DNA of 64,000 nt from the NCBI RefSeq assembly GCF_001625215.2, contig NC_030385.2:44231598-44295597 (forward strand), read 5' to 3'. The number at the start of each line of letters is the position of its first letter. Within the stretch, counting starts at the first letter, position 1. Under the pieces are notes generated by a model, which saw only the letters and a list, made by a program, of their open reading frames with translations, made no database searches and was not told the DNA's origin. This document shows, in pieces, positions 12,171 to 23,421 of this stretch. The position numbers and the translations under genes were made by a program. The DNA is from Daucus carota subsp. sativus. Lineage: Eukaryota > Streptophyta > Magnoliopsida > Apiales > Apiaceae.

Positions 12171-14132
12171 ATGGCTAGCAAAGGTGGCAAGGCGATCGGG
12201 ATAGATCTCGGCACCACATACAGCTGCGTCGGCGTCTGGCAAAACGACCGCGTCGAGATCATCGCCAACGACCAAGGCAACCGCACCACCCCCTCCTACG
12301 TGGCCTTCACCGACACGGAGCGCCTCATCGGCGACGCCGCCAAGAACCAAGTCGCCATGAACCCCTCCAACACCGTCTTCGACGCCAAGCGCCTCATCGG
12401 CCGGAGATTCAACGACCCTTCCGTCCAGTCAGACATGAAGCTCTGGCCCTTCAAGGTCATCCCCGGCCCCGGCGAGAAGCCGATGATCGTCGTCAACTAT
12501 AAAGGCGAGTCAAAGCAGTTCGCCGCCGAGGAGATTTCTTCAATGGTCTTAATCAAGATGCGCGAGATTGCAGAGGCGTTTCTAGGGCACAGTGTGAATG
12601 ATGCTGTTGTAACGGTTCCTGCTTATTTTAATGATTCGCAGAGGCAGGCGACGAAGGATGCGGGGGTGATCGCGGGGCTGAATGTCATGAGGATAATCAA
12701 CGAGCCGACTGCGGCCGCGATTGCTTACGGGCTCGATAAGAAGTCGAGCAATCGCGGCGAGCAGAACGTGCTGATTTTTGATCTTGGGGGTGGGACTTTT
12801 GATGTTTCGTTGTTGACGATCGAAGAGGGGATTTTCGAAGTTAAGGCCACTGCGGGTGATACTCATTTGGGAGGGGAGGATTTTGATAATAGGCTTGTGA
12901 ATCATTTTGTCACGGAGTTTCGGAGGAAGAATAAGAAGGATATTAGTGGGAATGCGAGGGCGTTGAGGCGGTTGAGGACGGCGTGTGAGAGGGCGAAGAG
13001 GACTCTGTCGTCGACGGCTCAGACGACGATAGAGATTGATTCGTTGTACGAAGGGGTGGATTTTTATACGACGATTACGAGGGCGAGGTTCGAGGAGTTG
13101 AATATGGACTTGTTTAAGAAGTGTATGGATCCGGTGGAGAAGTGTTTGAGGGATTCCAAGATTGATAAGGCTCAGGTTCATGAGGTGGTTTTGGTGGGAG
13201 GGTCTACGAGGATTCCGAAAGTTCAGCAGCTCTTGCAGGACTTTTTTAATGGGAAGGAGCTTTGCAAGAGTATTAATCCTGATGAGGCCGTGGCTTATGG
13301 AGCGGCGGTCCAGGCCGCGATTTTGTCGGGGGAGGCTAATGAGAAGGTGCAGGACTTGTTGTTGCTTGATGTGACTCCGTTGAGTCTTGGCCTGGAGACG
13401 GCTGGGGGTGTGATGACTGTTTTGATTCCGAGGAATACTACGATTCCTACTAAGAAGGAGCAGATTTTTTCGACGTACTCGGATAATCAGCCTGGGGTTT
13501 TGATCCAGGTTTATGAGGGTGAGCGGGCGAGGACTAGGGATAATAATCTGCTTGGGAAGTTTGAGCTCACTGGAATTCCTCCTGCGCCTCGAGGTGTGCC
13601 TCAGATCAATGTTGTGTTCGACATTGATGCGAATGGAATTCTGAATGTTTCGGCTGAGGACAAGACTGCTGGTGTGAAGAACAAGATTACGATTACTAAT
13701 GATAAGGGGAGGTTGAGTAAAGATGAGATTGAGAAGCTGGTGAAGGAAGCTGAGAAGTACAAAGCAGAGGACGAGGAGGTGAAGAAGAAAGTGGAGGCCA
13801 AGAATGCATTGGAGAATTACGCATATAATATGAGGAACACTATAAAGGATGAGAAGATTGCTGGGAAATTGGATGCAGGGGACAAGGAAAAGATCGAGAG
13901 TGCGGTGAATGAGGCTATAGAGTGGCTGGAGAAGAATCAGTTGGCTGAAGTGGATGAGCTTGAAGACAAGCTGAAGGAACTTGAAGGACTCTGCAATCCG
14001 ATTATCGCGAGGCTGTACCAGGGCGGCGGTGGTGATGTTCCGATGGGGGGCGCTGGTGATATGCCTGGTGGTGGCTATGGTGGTTCCGGTGGCTCTTCTG
14101 GTGCTGGGCCAAAGATTGAGGAAGTTGACTAA
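12171..14132 (+). CDS. HSP70: Cytosolic/nuclear heat shock protein 70
   Basis: ATP-driven chaperone. It folds and holds cytosolic proteins with J-domain partners and exchange factors. Single uninterrupted frame of 653 residues, normal for the family. HSP70 signatures are present in order: [14 protein letters not shown] (about residue 9), [13 protein letters not shown] (about 203), [11 protein letters not shown] (about 341). The substrate-binding domain follows, with its helical lid and a Gly-rich tail ending in EEVD. The EEVD end marks the cytosolic/nuclear form and is the docking site for TPR co-chaperones. Lack of introns, a TATA box at 12069 and a possible heat-shock element suggest a heat-inducible rather than constitutive member, but this is inference. 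Codon use changes sharply near base 12540, from C-ending codons to G/T-ending ones. Confidence 0.97.
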   Translation: MASKGGKAIGIDLGTTYSCVGVWQNDRVEIIANDQGNRTTPSYVAFTDTERLIGDAAKNQVAMNPSNTVFDAKRLIGRRFNDPSVQSDMKLWPFKVIPGPGEKPMIVVNYKGESKQFAAEEISSMVLIKMREIAEAFLGHSVNDAVVTVPAYFNDSQRQATKDAGVIAGLNVMRIINEPTAAAIAYGLDKKSSNRGEQNVLIFDLGGGTFDVSLLTIEEGIFEVKATAGDTHLGGEDFDNRLVNHFVTEFRRKNKKDISGNARALRRLRTACERAKRTLSSTAQTTIEIDSLYEGVDFYTTITRARFEELNMDLFKKCMDPVEKCLRDSKIDKAQVHEVVLVGGSTRIPKVQQLLQDFFNGKELCKSINPDEAVAYGAAVQAAILSGEANEKVQDLLLLDVTPLSLGLETAGGVMTVLIPRNTTIPTKKEQIFSTYSDNQPGVLIQVYEGERARTRDNNLLGKFELTGIPPAPRGVPQINVVFDIDANGILNVSAEDKTAGVKNKITITNDKGRLSKDEIEKLVKEAEKYKAEDEEVKKKVEAKNALENYAYNMRNTIKDEKIAGKLDAGDKEKIESAVNEAIEWLEKNQLAEVDELEDKLKELEGLCNPIIARLYQGGGGDVPMGGAGDMPGGGYGGSGGSSGAGPKIEEVD

Positions 14133-14276
14133 GTGGATTGAAGAGAGTCTTGAGCAATTAGGAAAGCCTTTGTGTTATGAGTCTTATTGCTATGTTCTGT
14201 CTTTTCAGTCGAGTTTGTAGAATGTAGAAGTTTAGTACAAGTCAATGTAATGTCTCTGAAGAGTTTGAGTTATTGC

Positions 14277-14283
14277 AATAAAA
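14277..14283 (+). terminator. Poly(A) signal of HSP70
   Basis: AATAAAA about 145 bp after the HSP70 stop codon, preceded by T/G-rich sequence with TGTAA. This fits a plant near-upstream polyadenylation element. Confidence 0.55.
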
Positions 14284-14528
14284 AGTAGTGTTGGTGTTAA
14301 TCTCCATTTTACTTGTTAAATTGTTATTATCAACTTCAAAACTATGACCAATTCAGCATCTTCAACTAAATTTCTCAGCTACATTGCTAGATAGTTGTGC
14401 TCCATTATGCCTAATGAAGGCCTAATCATTATAATCAACAAATATAATTAAGGTTTATAAATCATATCATCAGAATATCTTAATACACAACAGTTGTCAC
14501 TAACTCAAGTCAACTAGTTTGTTTCATC

Positions 14529-14535
14529 TATATAT
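14529..14535 (+). promoter_or_regulatory. TATA-like box of the BAHD gene
   Basis: TATATAT about 50 bp upstream of the first ATG of the acyltransferase. Placement suits a very short leader. Confidence 0.4.
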
Positions 14536-14584
14536 GAGTTTTCTGGCTTAATCCTCTTCAACAAATAAGTAGCTTTCTTGTATA

Positions 14585-15919
14585 ATGATGAAGAGCAGAA
14601 GTGCTATAGAATCAGCCACCAGGCAGCTGGGTTCAATCTTATCGACGACATCACAAACAGTCATTAAGCCAGCATTCTCAACACACCCTGACTTGAAACG
14701 ATACAATCTTTCCTCCAGAGATGTATGCACTCCTGATATTTACATCCCTATGGTTCTTTTCTTTCCTAGCTCATCCGTCTCGCCTCGCGGAAGCATGAAT
14801 AAAATCAGCCATGCTGAGCGTCTGAAACGTTCCTTGGCGCAGACCCTGACTTCGTACTATCCATTTGCGGGCAGGTTGTCAGGTTCCGGAAATTACGTCA
14901 ATTGCAATGACCATGGTGTGGAGTTTGTCGAGGCCAGAGTCAGTTGTGGCATGTCTGAAATCCTGGAAAATCCGGCTGATTATAGCTATGCTGAAGATGA
15001 CAGTTTAGGCCTGCTCTTCCCACCAGGCTCTGTGTGGGATGGATTGAACATGAATAACAACAATTCCAGCCCTTTAATGGTTGTTCAGCTGAACCATTTC
15101 GACTGTGGAGGAATAGCATTGGCTGTCAGCATAACACACAGAATCACAGATGGTTGCGGTGTCAACACTTTTCTCACACACTGGGCAGCCGTGGCTAGTC
15201 AATCAGGCAAATACGCGCAGCCTCATTATGCTTCCTGGCCATCTGTTGATTCAGATCTACCGCTAGTAGAATCCTGCTCACTTCAAAAGAGCTGGATTAC
15301 TAGAAGGTTTGTGTTTCACAACTCAAGCTTAGCGAGGATTAAAGCAATGGTTGCTAAGCAGGGACTTGTGGAGAATCCCACAAGAGTCGAAGTTCTGACA
15401 TCACTCCTTTACAAATCTTCAATAGCTGCTTCACACTCTGGCTTCAGTCCTTCCGTCCTGATCCAGCCAGCAGATATGCGCGCTAGACTCATGGTCCCGG
15501 AAACTGCTGTTGGAAATTTTTACTGGCGGTACTTTATAGAGGTGAACCAAGAGAGTGACACGAAATTACCTACACTGAACAATCAAATAAAGAAAGGGAA
15601 AATGGAGCTGAAAAACATGGACTTGAGCACTATGGATGATGCTAAAATACTAGGCTTAACAGTCATGGAATACATGAAGAAAAACTACAACATATATATC
15701 TGCAGCAGCTTATGCAATTTTCCTCTCAATAAGGTCGATTTTGGGTGGGGGAAGCCGGTGAAAGTGAGTCTTGCAGAGGGTGGTTGTACTAATAACTTTC
15801 TTCTGATGGATACCCCTGGCGGAGATGGGATTGAAGCAATGGTTTGTTTGGATGAAGAAACAATGTCCAGATTCGAAACTGATGAGGAGATTCTCAGAGC
15901 TACTTCAACTTTGCAGTGA
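14585..15919 (+). CDS. BAHD acyl-CoA-dependent acyltransferase
   Basis: Cytosolic enzyme transferring an acyl group from a CoA thioester to a hydroxyl or amine of a specialised metabolite. Intronless, 444 residues, usual family length. The catalytic motif HRITD (H185 to D189) sits in VSITHRITDGCG. The structural motif DFGWG begins at residue 385 (NKVDFGWGKP). The overall pattern (start with a short basic stretch, YYPFAGRL at about 91-98, SLLYKSS) resembles the vinorine-synthase-like clade, whose known members acetylate alkaloids or terpenoid alcohols. The true donor and acceptor cannot be told from sequence. Either of two adjacent Met codons could start translation. It follows HSP70 on the same strand, but nothing links the two functionally. 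Confidence 0.93.
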   Translation: MMKSRSAIESATRQLGSILSTTSQTVIKPAFSTHPDLKRYNLSSRDVCTPDIYIPMVLFFPSSSVSPRGSMNKISHAERLKRSLAQTLTSYYPFAGRLSGSGNYVNCNDHGVEFVEARVSCGMSEILENPADYSYAEDDSLGLLFPPGSVWDGLNMNNNNSSPLMVVQLNHFDCGGIALAVSITHRITDGCGVNTFLTHWAAVASQSGKYAQPHYASWPSVDSDLPLVESCSLQKSWITRRFVFHNSSLARIKAMVAKQGLVENPTRVEVLTSLLYKSSIAASHSGFSPSVLIQPADMRARLMVPETAVGNFYWRYFIEVNQESDTKLPTLNNQIKKGKMELKNMDLSTMDDAKILGLTVMEYMKKNYNIYICSSLCNFPLNKVDFGWGKPVKVSLAEGGCTNNFLLMDTPGGDGIEAMVCLDEETMSRFETDEEILRATSTLQ

Positions 15920-17459
15920 TGAAACATTAGACTTGCATTCATGTGTGTTTTTATCGAAGAGATTCATATTGAATACAATTGCTATGAATTTCAGTTGTTT
16001 CTTCTATGTTTGAGAGTATTTTCATAATAAGCTTACTATTTACTTGTTGGTGAAAGGTTGCTAATCTTTTGAGGGTGAAATGCCAGCTTATCAACAACCA
16101 GATAAACAGCTTTATTATTTACTGTTCATTGTTTGAACTCAATGAGCAACGGTAACATTTCTCTCCCCCTGTTCTCGACTGTAATGTAATTTGTATTAGG
16201 GGTTAAAAATTTAAGTTGGTATTGATAGAAGAAAAGGAAATCATACTTGCTTTCTGAAAGACAATGAAATATGACCACTCTAAAAAGGACAAAAAAGGCA
16301 TCATGTTTAATCTTTTTTCACTGATTTCAAATATTCACTCGTGCATTCTTGAATATAAATGTCTTTATAAAAAAAGTATTCATTTGTTCATATTCCTCAT
16401 TTGGACGTATTTAATTATTCCTTAATACTTTATAAAATATTTTTTCTTCATAAATTTAGCAGGCTCGTTCACGCATTTATTCACTTGTTTTCACTCTTCA
16501 CGAATCTCCCTGTCCAATTCATATTGGGACAGTACGTAAAAGAGGGCTTTTTTATTTATGAATAAGAAGTTAATTATAAGTGAAAAGTAATTTATATTTT
16601 ATGTATTTAGATATTTTTTTTATATTTATAATTTGTTGAGTATAAAAGATATTAATATGATAATAAATTATTATAAATTATCTTTTGAAGTGTCATGTTA
16701 ATATTTACAAAATCAAATTTTAAAAATAAAAATTAGTTATTAAAAAAGATTTTGGACAAAATTGACTTATAAATTCATTACCCAGACAGAGGAATAAGCT
16801 GACATATAAGTCCACAAGAAGCTAGTTTTTTAAGCCCAGTCAAAGCCACTCCTGTTTTTCACTATTTTTACATATATAGATAAATAAATAATTTTTTAAA
16901 CATAAACAATAAACAAGTACTTACTTTATACAACAAACTTGCTCAGAAGTCTCACGTTACTGTGATCGTATACCACTCTTTTTTGTTATTAAATGGCTCC
17001 TTGCAACCTACGGCTAGCCAGAAATATAAAAACACCCTTGACATCAAAGACACAAAATACTAGAATACTGACAACACCAAACTTTAAATTTTCCATCTTT
17101 ATTCAATAAATATCTGTAAAACTTTTCTAAAAATATATGACAGAATTCGTAAAAAATATGATAAAGTGATTAGAGGGCGGGGCATGTTGGTTGGAAAAGG
17201 ACAGAAATAGTAGTTGAAACAGAAGACGAAGCTTAACTTCAAGGCAATGGAGACTCTGCAACTAATCACAACAACAACACACCTATACATTAATCTGGTG
17301 ACTCTGCTCATGAGTCCTCACTAAGCTATCACTAGTCCCATGCACTGCATGTTTTTTAAGCCTCCTTGTTTCACTCATTTAAAAAGAAGCCTCCCATAGC
17401 TAGCATTTTCACAATACGCCTTTCGGCTTTCTTTCAAGGTGATCTGAACAAGGGCATCG
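15920..17459. other. Intergenic: BAHD 3' flank and CESA7 promoter
   Basis: No gene seen. 16550-16810 is AT-rich with aagtcaa/ataagtc-type words also found near 58960-59060, perhaps an old MITE. The last 500 bp should hold the CESA7 promoter and 5' UTR. Confidence 0.5.
17076..17082 (+). promoter_or_regulatory. Possible secondary-wall MYB element (SMRE)
   Basis: ACCAAAC fits the degenerate secondary-wall MYB-responsive element ACC(A/T)A(A/C)(T/C), 380 bp upstream of the CESA7 ATG. CESA7 genes are known targets of MYB46-type regulators. A 7-base degenerate word is expected by chance, so it is weak evidence. Confidence 0.2.
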
Positions 17460-20400
17460 ATGGAAGCCAGTGCTGGACTCGTTGCAGGGTCTCATAACCG
17501 CAATGAGCTTGTTGTCATTCATGGTCATGAAGAGGTTTGTGATCATAGGCAAATGTAGGTTTTGTCTATTTGGTTCTTGATTGACTTGTACTAAATAATT
17601 TTATGTGTTGCAGCCTAAGGCTTTGAAGGATCTGAATGGTCAAGATTGTGAGATATGTGGAGATGAGATTGGAGTGACGGTGGATGGGGACTTGTTTGTG
17701 GCGTGCAATGAGTGTGGTTTTCCGGTTTGTAGGACTTGCTATGAGTATGAGAGGCGTGAAGGGACTCAGGTGTGTCCTCAGTGTAAGACGAGGTACAAGC
17801 GTCTTAAAGGGAGCCCCCGGGTTGAGGGAGATGAGGATGAGGAAGATGTGGATGACATTGAGCATGAGTTCAACATCGAAAATGAACTGAATAGGAACAA
17901 GAATATTGCAGAAGCTTTGCTTCATGGAAAGATGAGTTATGGAAGAGGACTCGAAGATGATGATGATAATATCAATGCTCAGTACCCTCCAGTCATAGCT
18001 GGCCGATCACGCCAGGTTCATCAAAACTCTGTGCATATGCCTCCTTTGATTTAACTGCTACTTCAAATATTGATTCAGAAACTGTATATTGCATGCATGC
18101 AGGTGAGTGGTGAGTTTCCGATATCAAGCCAGGCATATGGAGATCAGGGTTTACCTTCTACACTACATAAACGAGTGCATCCATATGATCCAGTTTCGGA
18201 GCCAGGTCAGTATGTTTTCCTATATAAGTATATATAGTATGCTCATTATCTATCGATGTTATATAACAGTTAAGAAGCTAAAAATATGATCTCTAAACCT
18301 ACAGGAAGTGCACGGTGGGATGAGAAGAAAGAGAATGGAGGGTGGAAAGACAGAATGGATGATTGGAAAATGCAGCAGCAAGGCAATCTTGGGCCACATG
18401 AAGCTGATGACTTGGGTGACACTGACATTGCCATGTATGTAGAAAATTTAATTTACGCAGCTAGAAAAATATAAGTTCAGTTGACGTACAGTATGTTAAT
18501 ATGTGGATGAACGCTGCAGGTTGGATGAAGCCAGGCAGCCACTCTCAAGGAAAGTTCCGATTGCATCCAGCAAGATCAACCCTTACAGGATGGTGATAGT
18601 GACCCGGCTTGTTGTTCTAGCTGTGTTCCTCCGTTATAGAATCCTTAATCCAGTGAATGATGCATTCGGACTCTGGCTGACATCAGTCATCTGTGAGATC
18701 TGGTTTGCAGTCTCGTGGATTCTTGATCAGTTCCCCAAGTGGTTTCCCATTGATCGTGAAACTTATCTGGACCGTCTTTCTCTAAGGTACATAATCTAAT
18801 GTCCAAAACCAAGATCAACAAAACTGAAAGGTTTATTACAGCTGCATATATGATCAAATTGCAGTCAAACAAATACAACGAAATTGATAAATTCTTGATG
18901 CAGGTATGAGAGGGAAGGTGAACCAAACCTGCTGTGTCCGGTAGATATCTTTGTCAGTACTGTGGATCCCTTGAAGGAACCTCCTCTGGTTACAGCCAAT
19001 ACGGTTCTATCTATTTTAGCAATGGACTACCCAGTTAACAAAATCTCATGTTACATATCTGATGATGGTGCTTCAATGCTTACCTTTGAAGCGCTATCAG
19101 AAACAGCAGAATTTGCTCGGAAGTGGGTTCCTTTCTGCAAGAAATTTTCTATAGAGCCCCGAGCACCAGAGATGTACTTCTCACTAAAAATTGATTACCT
19201 CAAGGACAAGGTCCAGCCAACATTTGTAAAGGAGCGCAGAGCTATGAAGGTTTGATTCTGAATTTGAAATATGTCGATACTGCTTGTATTTTAAGTTACT
19301 TATTCTGTGGTATTTATGGCAGAGAGAGTATGAAGAATTCAAGATTCGAATCAATGCACAAGTAGCAAAAGCACTGAAAGCTCCTGCAGAGGGGTGGATC
19401 ATGAAAGATGGAACACCTTGGCCAGGAAACAACACAAAGGATCATCCAGGCATGATTCAAGTCTTTCTAGGACAAAGTGGAGGCCCTGATGCAGAAGGAA
19501 ATGAGCTTCCTCGCCTTGTTTACGTTTCTCGTGAAAAGAGGCCTGGGTTCCAACATCACAAAAAAGCTGGTGCTATGAATGCACTGGTAAGAATTCATAA
19601 ATATATTATCAATCAGTCTGCAGATGCTGCCTTCTCAAGATGTATCTGATACTTATGCATGTGCTACAAACTATCAAACCCTAATCAAGATCCAGCCTCA
19701 CAAGTTATATGTTTGTTCTATCTCTGCAGGTACGTGTATCTGCAGTCCTTACAAATGCTCCCTTCATGCTTAACTTGGATTGCGATCATTACCTGAACAA
19801 CAGCAAGGCGGTCCGAGAGGCTATGTGTTTCTTGATGGATCCACAAATTGGCAGAAAGGTTTGCTATGTCCAATTTCCACAAAGATTCGATGGGATAGAC
19901 AGGAGTGATAGATACGCAAACCGAAACACAGTCTTCTTTGATGTAAGTTCCTACAAATAACAGAAAACAAAACTAATAAACTAAAAACATGTCTCATGCC
20001 TTGTGAGAATCCTTCAAAAACTAACACATGAAAGTATAAAGAACTTAGTACAGTACATTGATAAATTATGTGCTGCCTTACTGATACATTTTATCACCTT
20101 TGGTAGATTAACATGAAAGGTCTGGATGGAATACAAGGCCCAGTATATGTCGGCACAGGATGCGTCTTCAGGCGACAAGCTTTATATGGTTATGCACCTC
20201 CAAAGGGCCCCAAGCGCCCAAAGATGGTTAGCTGTGACTGTTGTCCATGCTTTGGACGTCGCAGAAAGCTTGAAAAATATTCTAAAGATGGCGTGAATGG
20301 AGACAGTATTCAAGGTCTTTGTCAATGCTCTTCTATATCACGAATAGCTGTGAATGTCAGACTCCATTCTATCTTAGAATTTCCTGATTAAAAAAATTAC

Positions 20401-22112
20401 TTTTGCCACAGGCTTTAATGATGATAAGGAGCTCCTGATGTCTGAAATGAACTTTGAAAAGAAATTCGGGAAATCAGCAATATTTGTAACTTCGACTTTG
20501 ATGGTTGAAGGTGGCGTTCCACCTTCCTCTAGCCCCGCAGCCCTGCTAAAAGAAGCCATTCATGTAATCAGTTGTGGCTATGAAGATAAAACTGAATGGG
20601 GTTTGGAGGTAAATGTCCCCCTTAACCCTTCAATCATTGCTTTAAAACTAAAAGAGAGAAGAATATGTTTGAGCTTATAACAAGCACTACAAAGCCTTAT
20701 ACCTAATGCAAAATCATAGTTAAAAGAGAACGAGGCTTGATCGAATTATCCACTTGTGTGTTAGATATACAATAGTCATTTGATAAGCATTCTTATACTT
20801 ATGAATTAACTACTTCAATAAACATTCCTCTCCATGCAGTTGGGTTGGATCTACGGCTCAATTACAGAGGATATTCTAACAGGGTTCAAAATGCACTGTC
20901 GCGGGTGGAGGTCCATATACTGCATGCCAAAGAGGCCAGCTTTTAAAGGATCTGCTCCTATTAACCTGTCAGATCGTCTTAACCAGGTGCTACGTTGGGC
21001 TCTAGGGTCTGTTGAGATCTTTTTCAGTCGACATAGCCCTCTATGGTACGGTCACAAGGGCGGAAAACTTAAATGGCTAGAGAGGTTTGCTTATGTCAAC
21101 ACAACTGTCTATCCGTTCACCTCCATACCTCTGCTTGCCTACTGTACCCTCCCTGCTATCTGCCTCCTCACAGGAAAATTTATTATGCCAGAGGTGAGAT
21201 TTTAAAGTTTCCTAACACAAACACTCATGACATGGATGATAGAAATGCACTAATTTGCTTTGATCAAGGACCTTGGTCACAACATGCTTTGTCAGAGAAA
21301 ATTGAGTTTAACAAAAAATTAAGCGGGATACTCGTTACTTGTCATACCTGCATCAACATTATGAAAATATGTACCTAGAAACAAGCAAAGTTGTGGATTT
21401 TAAAAAAATTCCAGGGACCTCTTTTTCCAAATGACCAAACAGCAACTAAAAATAATATAAATGATCCCATATTAGGATATAATTTCTTGATTTATATTCT
21501 ACTCACTCTATCATTTTGTTCTTCATCCAGATAAGCACTTTTGCAAGTCTGTTTTTCATAGCTCTGTTTCTCTCGATCTTTACGACTGGCATCCTTGAGC
21601 TAAGGTGGAGTGGAGTGAGCATTGAGGAGTGGTGGAGGAATGAACAGTTTTGGGTAATAGGTGGTGTGTCTGCACATCTCTTTGCTGTTGTACAGGGGCT
21701 TCTGAAGATATTGGCGGGAATTGATACCAACTTTACTGTAACATCGAAAGCATCTGACGATGAGGATTTTGGGGAGCTATACGCTTTTAAGTGGACTACC
21801 CTCCTTATCCCTCCAACCACTCTTCTAGTCATTAACCTAGTTGGAGTTGTAGCTGGAATTTCTGATGCCATAAACAATGGATCCCAATCATGGGGTCCTT
21901 TATTTGGAAAGCTCTTCTTCGCCTTTTGGGTGATTGTACATCTCTACCCATTCCTAAAAGGTCTCATGGGTAAACAGAACAGGACACCTACAATTGTCAT
22001 AATATGGTCTGTGCTATTGGCTTCTATTTTCTCTTTGCTTTGGGTCCGTATTGATCCATTTGTGTTAAAGACGAAGGGACCTGATGTTAAGCAATGCGGA
22101 ATCAACTGCTGA
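17460..22112 (+). CDS. CESA7: Cellulose synthase A catalytic subunit 7 (secondary wall; IRX3-type)
   Basis: Plasma-membrane glycosyltransferase adding UDP-glucose to beta-1,4-glucan. CESA7 works with CESA4 and CESA8 in the rosette complex that makes cellulose of xylem and fibre secondary walls. Twelve exons: 17460-17534, 17614-18015, 18103-18205, 18305-18434, 18520-18786, 18904-19249, 19323-19586, 19730-19942, 20107-20314, 20412-20608, 20840-21193, 21531-22112. All join in frame to 1046 residues. The start [17 protein letters not shown] is nearly that of Arabidopsis CESA7. Next come an N-terminal RING-type zinc finger ([26 protein letters not shown]), an acidic stretch, two membrane spans, then catalytic DDG, DCD, TED and QVLRW. 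Six C-terminal spans follow, ending KQCGINC. All catalytic motifs are intact. The match to CESA7 rather than CESA4/8 is clear from the N-terminus and the GPKRPKM class-specific region. Confidence 0.96.
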
Positions 22113-23421
22113 TTTATTGGCTTTTGTCCTCTGAAGATCATGAAATCATCAAAAACAGGGTTGCAGAAGGAATAAATCCAAACTGAAATGTAATGTTTTG
22201 ATAAGTGATTTTCCTGTCAGTTTTGTATGTGAATAGGAAGTTACATTGCGAAATTTGTAAGAGTAATTCTACATGGTTTGGAAATGTATTGAACTCTTTG
22301 GCTATGTCTGTTCCTGAGATCAGTAGTCCCTGGACTCTTAGCCTATTAGTTTTCAATATTTCACTAAATTCATTGCTTACAATATCCTAAAAAATTTCAG
22401 TAAGCTCACATTCACTAAAATGTACAACAATTAGGGCGGAATCAACATTACGATTCTCAGTATTTTACACAAATAATAAGGCATGCTAAGAAAATGGTAG
22501 AAACATAAACACAACAGGCAAGGACAGTATAAAATATTCATGATATACACATGCATAATAGATTCAAGAACTGGCAACACTACTGAGTAAATTAGGTAAC
22601 AAAAGAGATTTTAAAATTTTAAAACGAGATAATACCTTTCAACTCCAATTGCACTGAAGGTCTCCTCTACTTGGTATATATCCATGGGATGACTGTCTTG
22701 GAAACACAAATCAGTGAAGATAATGTAATAATAGAAATAATGAAACAAAAAGATATCTATTGATTTTATGTTTTTTCAATGGTTACATCATAAGAAATAG
22801 AAGAAAATGCATATTGCTACTTTTGCCTTTTAATAAATACCTTCAGCCAGATTTTAAAAGTGCAAGCTATTCACTGTTCTACAAATTTTAATATGTTTAA
22901 AAGTTTTCACAAAATTGTTACTTGTATAAGATAAAGAAAGGACACATCCTACTAGGCATGCTTTCATATGATGAATTGGTTGTTAACTCACAGCAACAAT
23001 AGTATGTAACAGACCTTGTCAGAGAGCTCAAAATGCCCATTTAATAGAAAACATATGTTGCAATAGAGTTGCCACAAATAAATTTGCAAAATGGATAGAG
23101 GTTGAATGATGATTCTTGATACAAATGAAAAAATAAACACACTGAAGTACATAAGCAAGCAACCAAGATCAAAGATATATAAGAATCAGTATCCAGAAAC
23201 TTTAGCAAATGTCTACTTCAGAAAATGTTATAAACATGAATAAGTTGATGCCTAAAACCTTGAGAAGATGTTCACAAACATATTAATTTAGTTCATTAAT
23301 TTGCTAATTAATTTATGTAGTAAAATCGAAAAATTATAATAGAATAAGAATTAAAATATAACCACTACGTACCCTAAGCAGATGCGATGCTGCATACCTT
23401 TACTAGCATAGGAAACTTAAA
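22113..23421. other. Convergent intergenic region between CESA7 and the PPR gene
   Basis: Holds the 3' UTRs of the converging CESA7 and PPR genes and AT-rich spacer. A short exon-like piece on the minus strand is listed separately at 22636-22725. Confidence 0.5.
22636..22725 (-). other. Exon-like orphan fragment, unidentified
   Basis: On the minus strand an open stretch translates to DSHPMDIYQVEETFSAIGVE, preceded in frame by IIFTDLCFQ, and ends at a possible splice donor (AAAG|GTATT). Composition is protein-like and less AT-rich than its surroundings. I could not name the family, and no partner exons were found nearby. It may be a relic of a lost gene or chance. Confidence 0.25.

Noticed and set aside
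12582-13181. 199-codon open frame on the minus strand opposite HSP70
   Set aside because: Antisense shadow of a biased coding sequence; Arg/Pro-rich, no family character.
14585-22112. Biosynthetic cluster of the BAHD enzyme and CESA7
   Set aside because: They share only strand and proximity; primary-wall metabolism and acyl transfer have no known common pathway.
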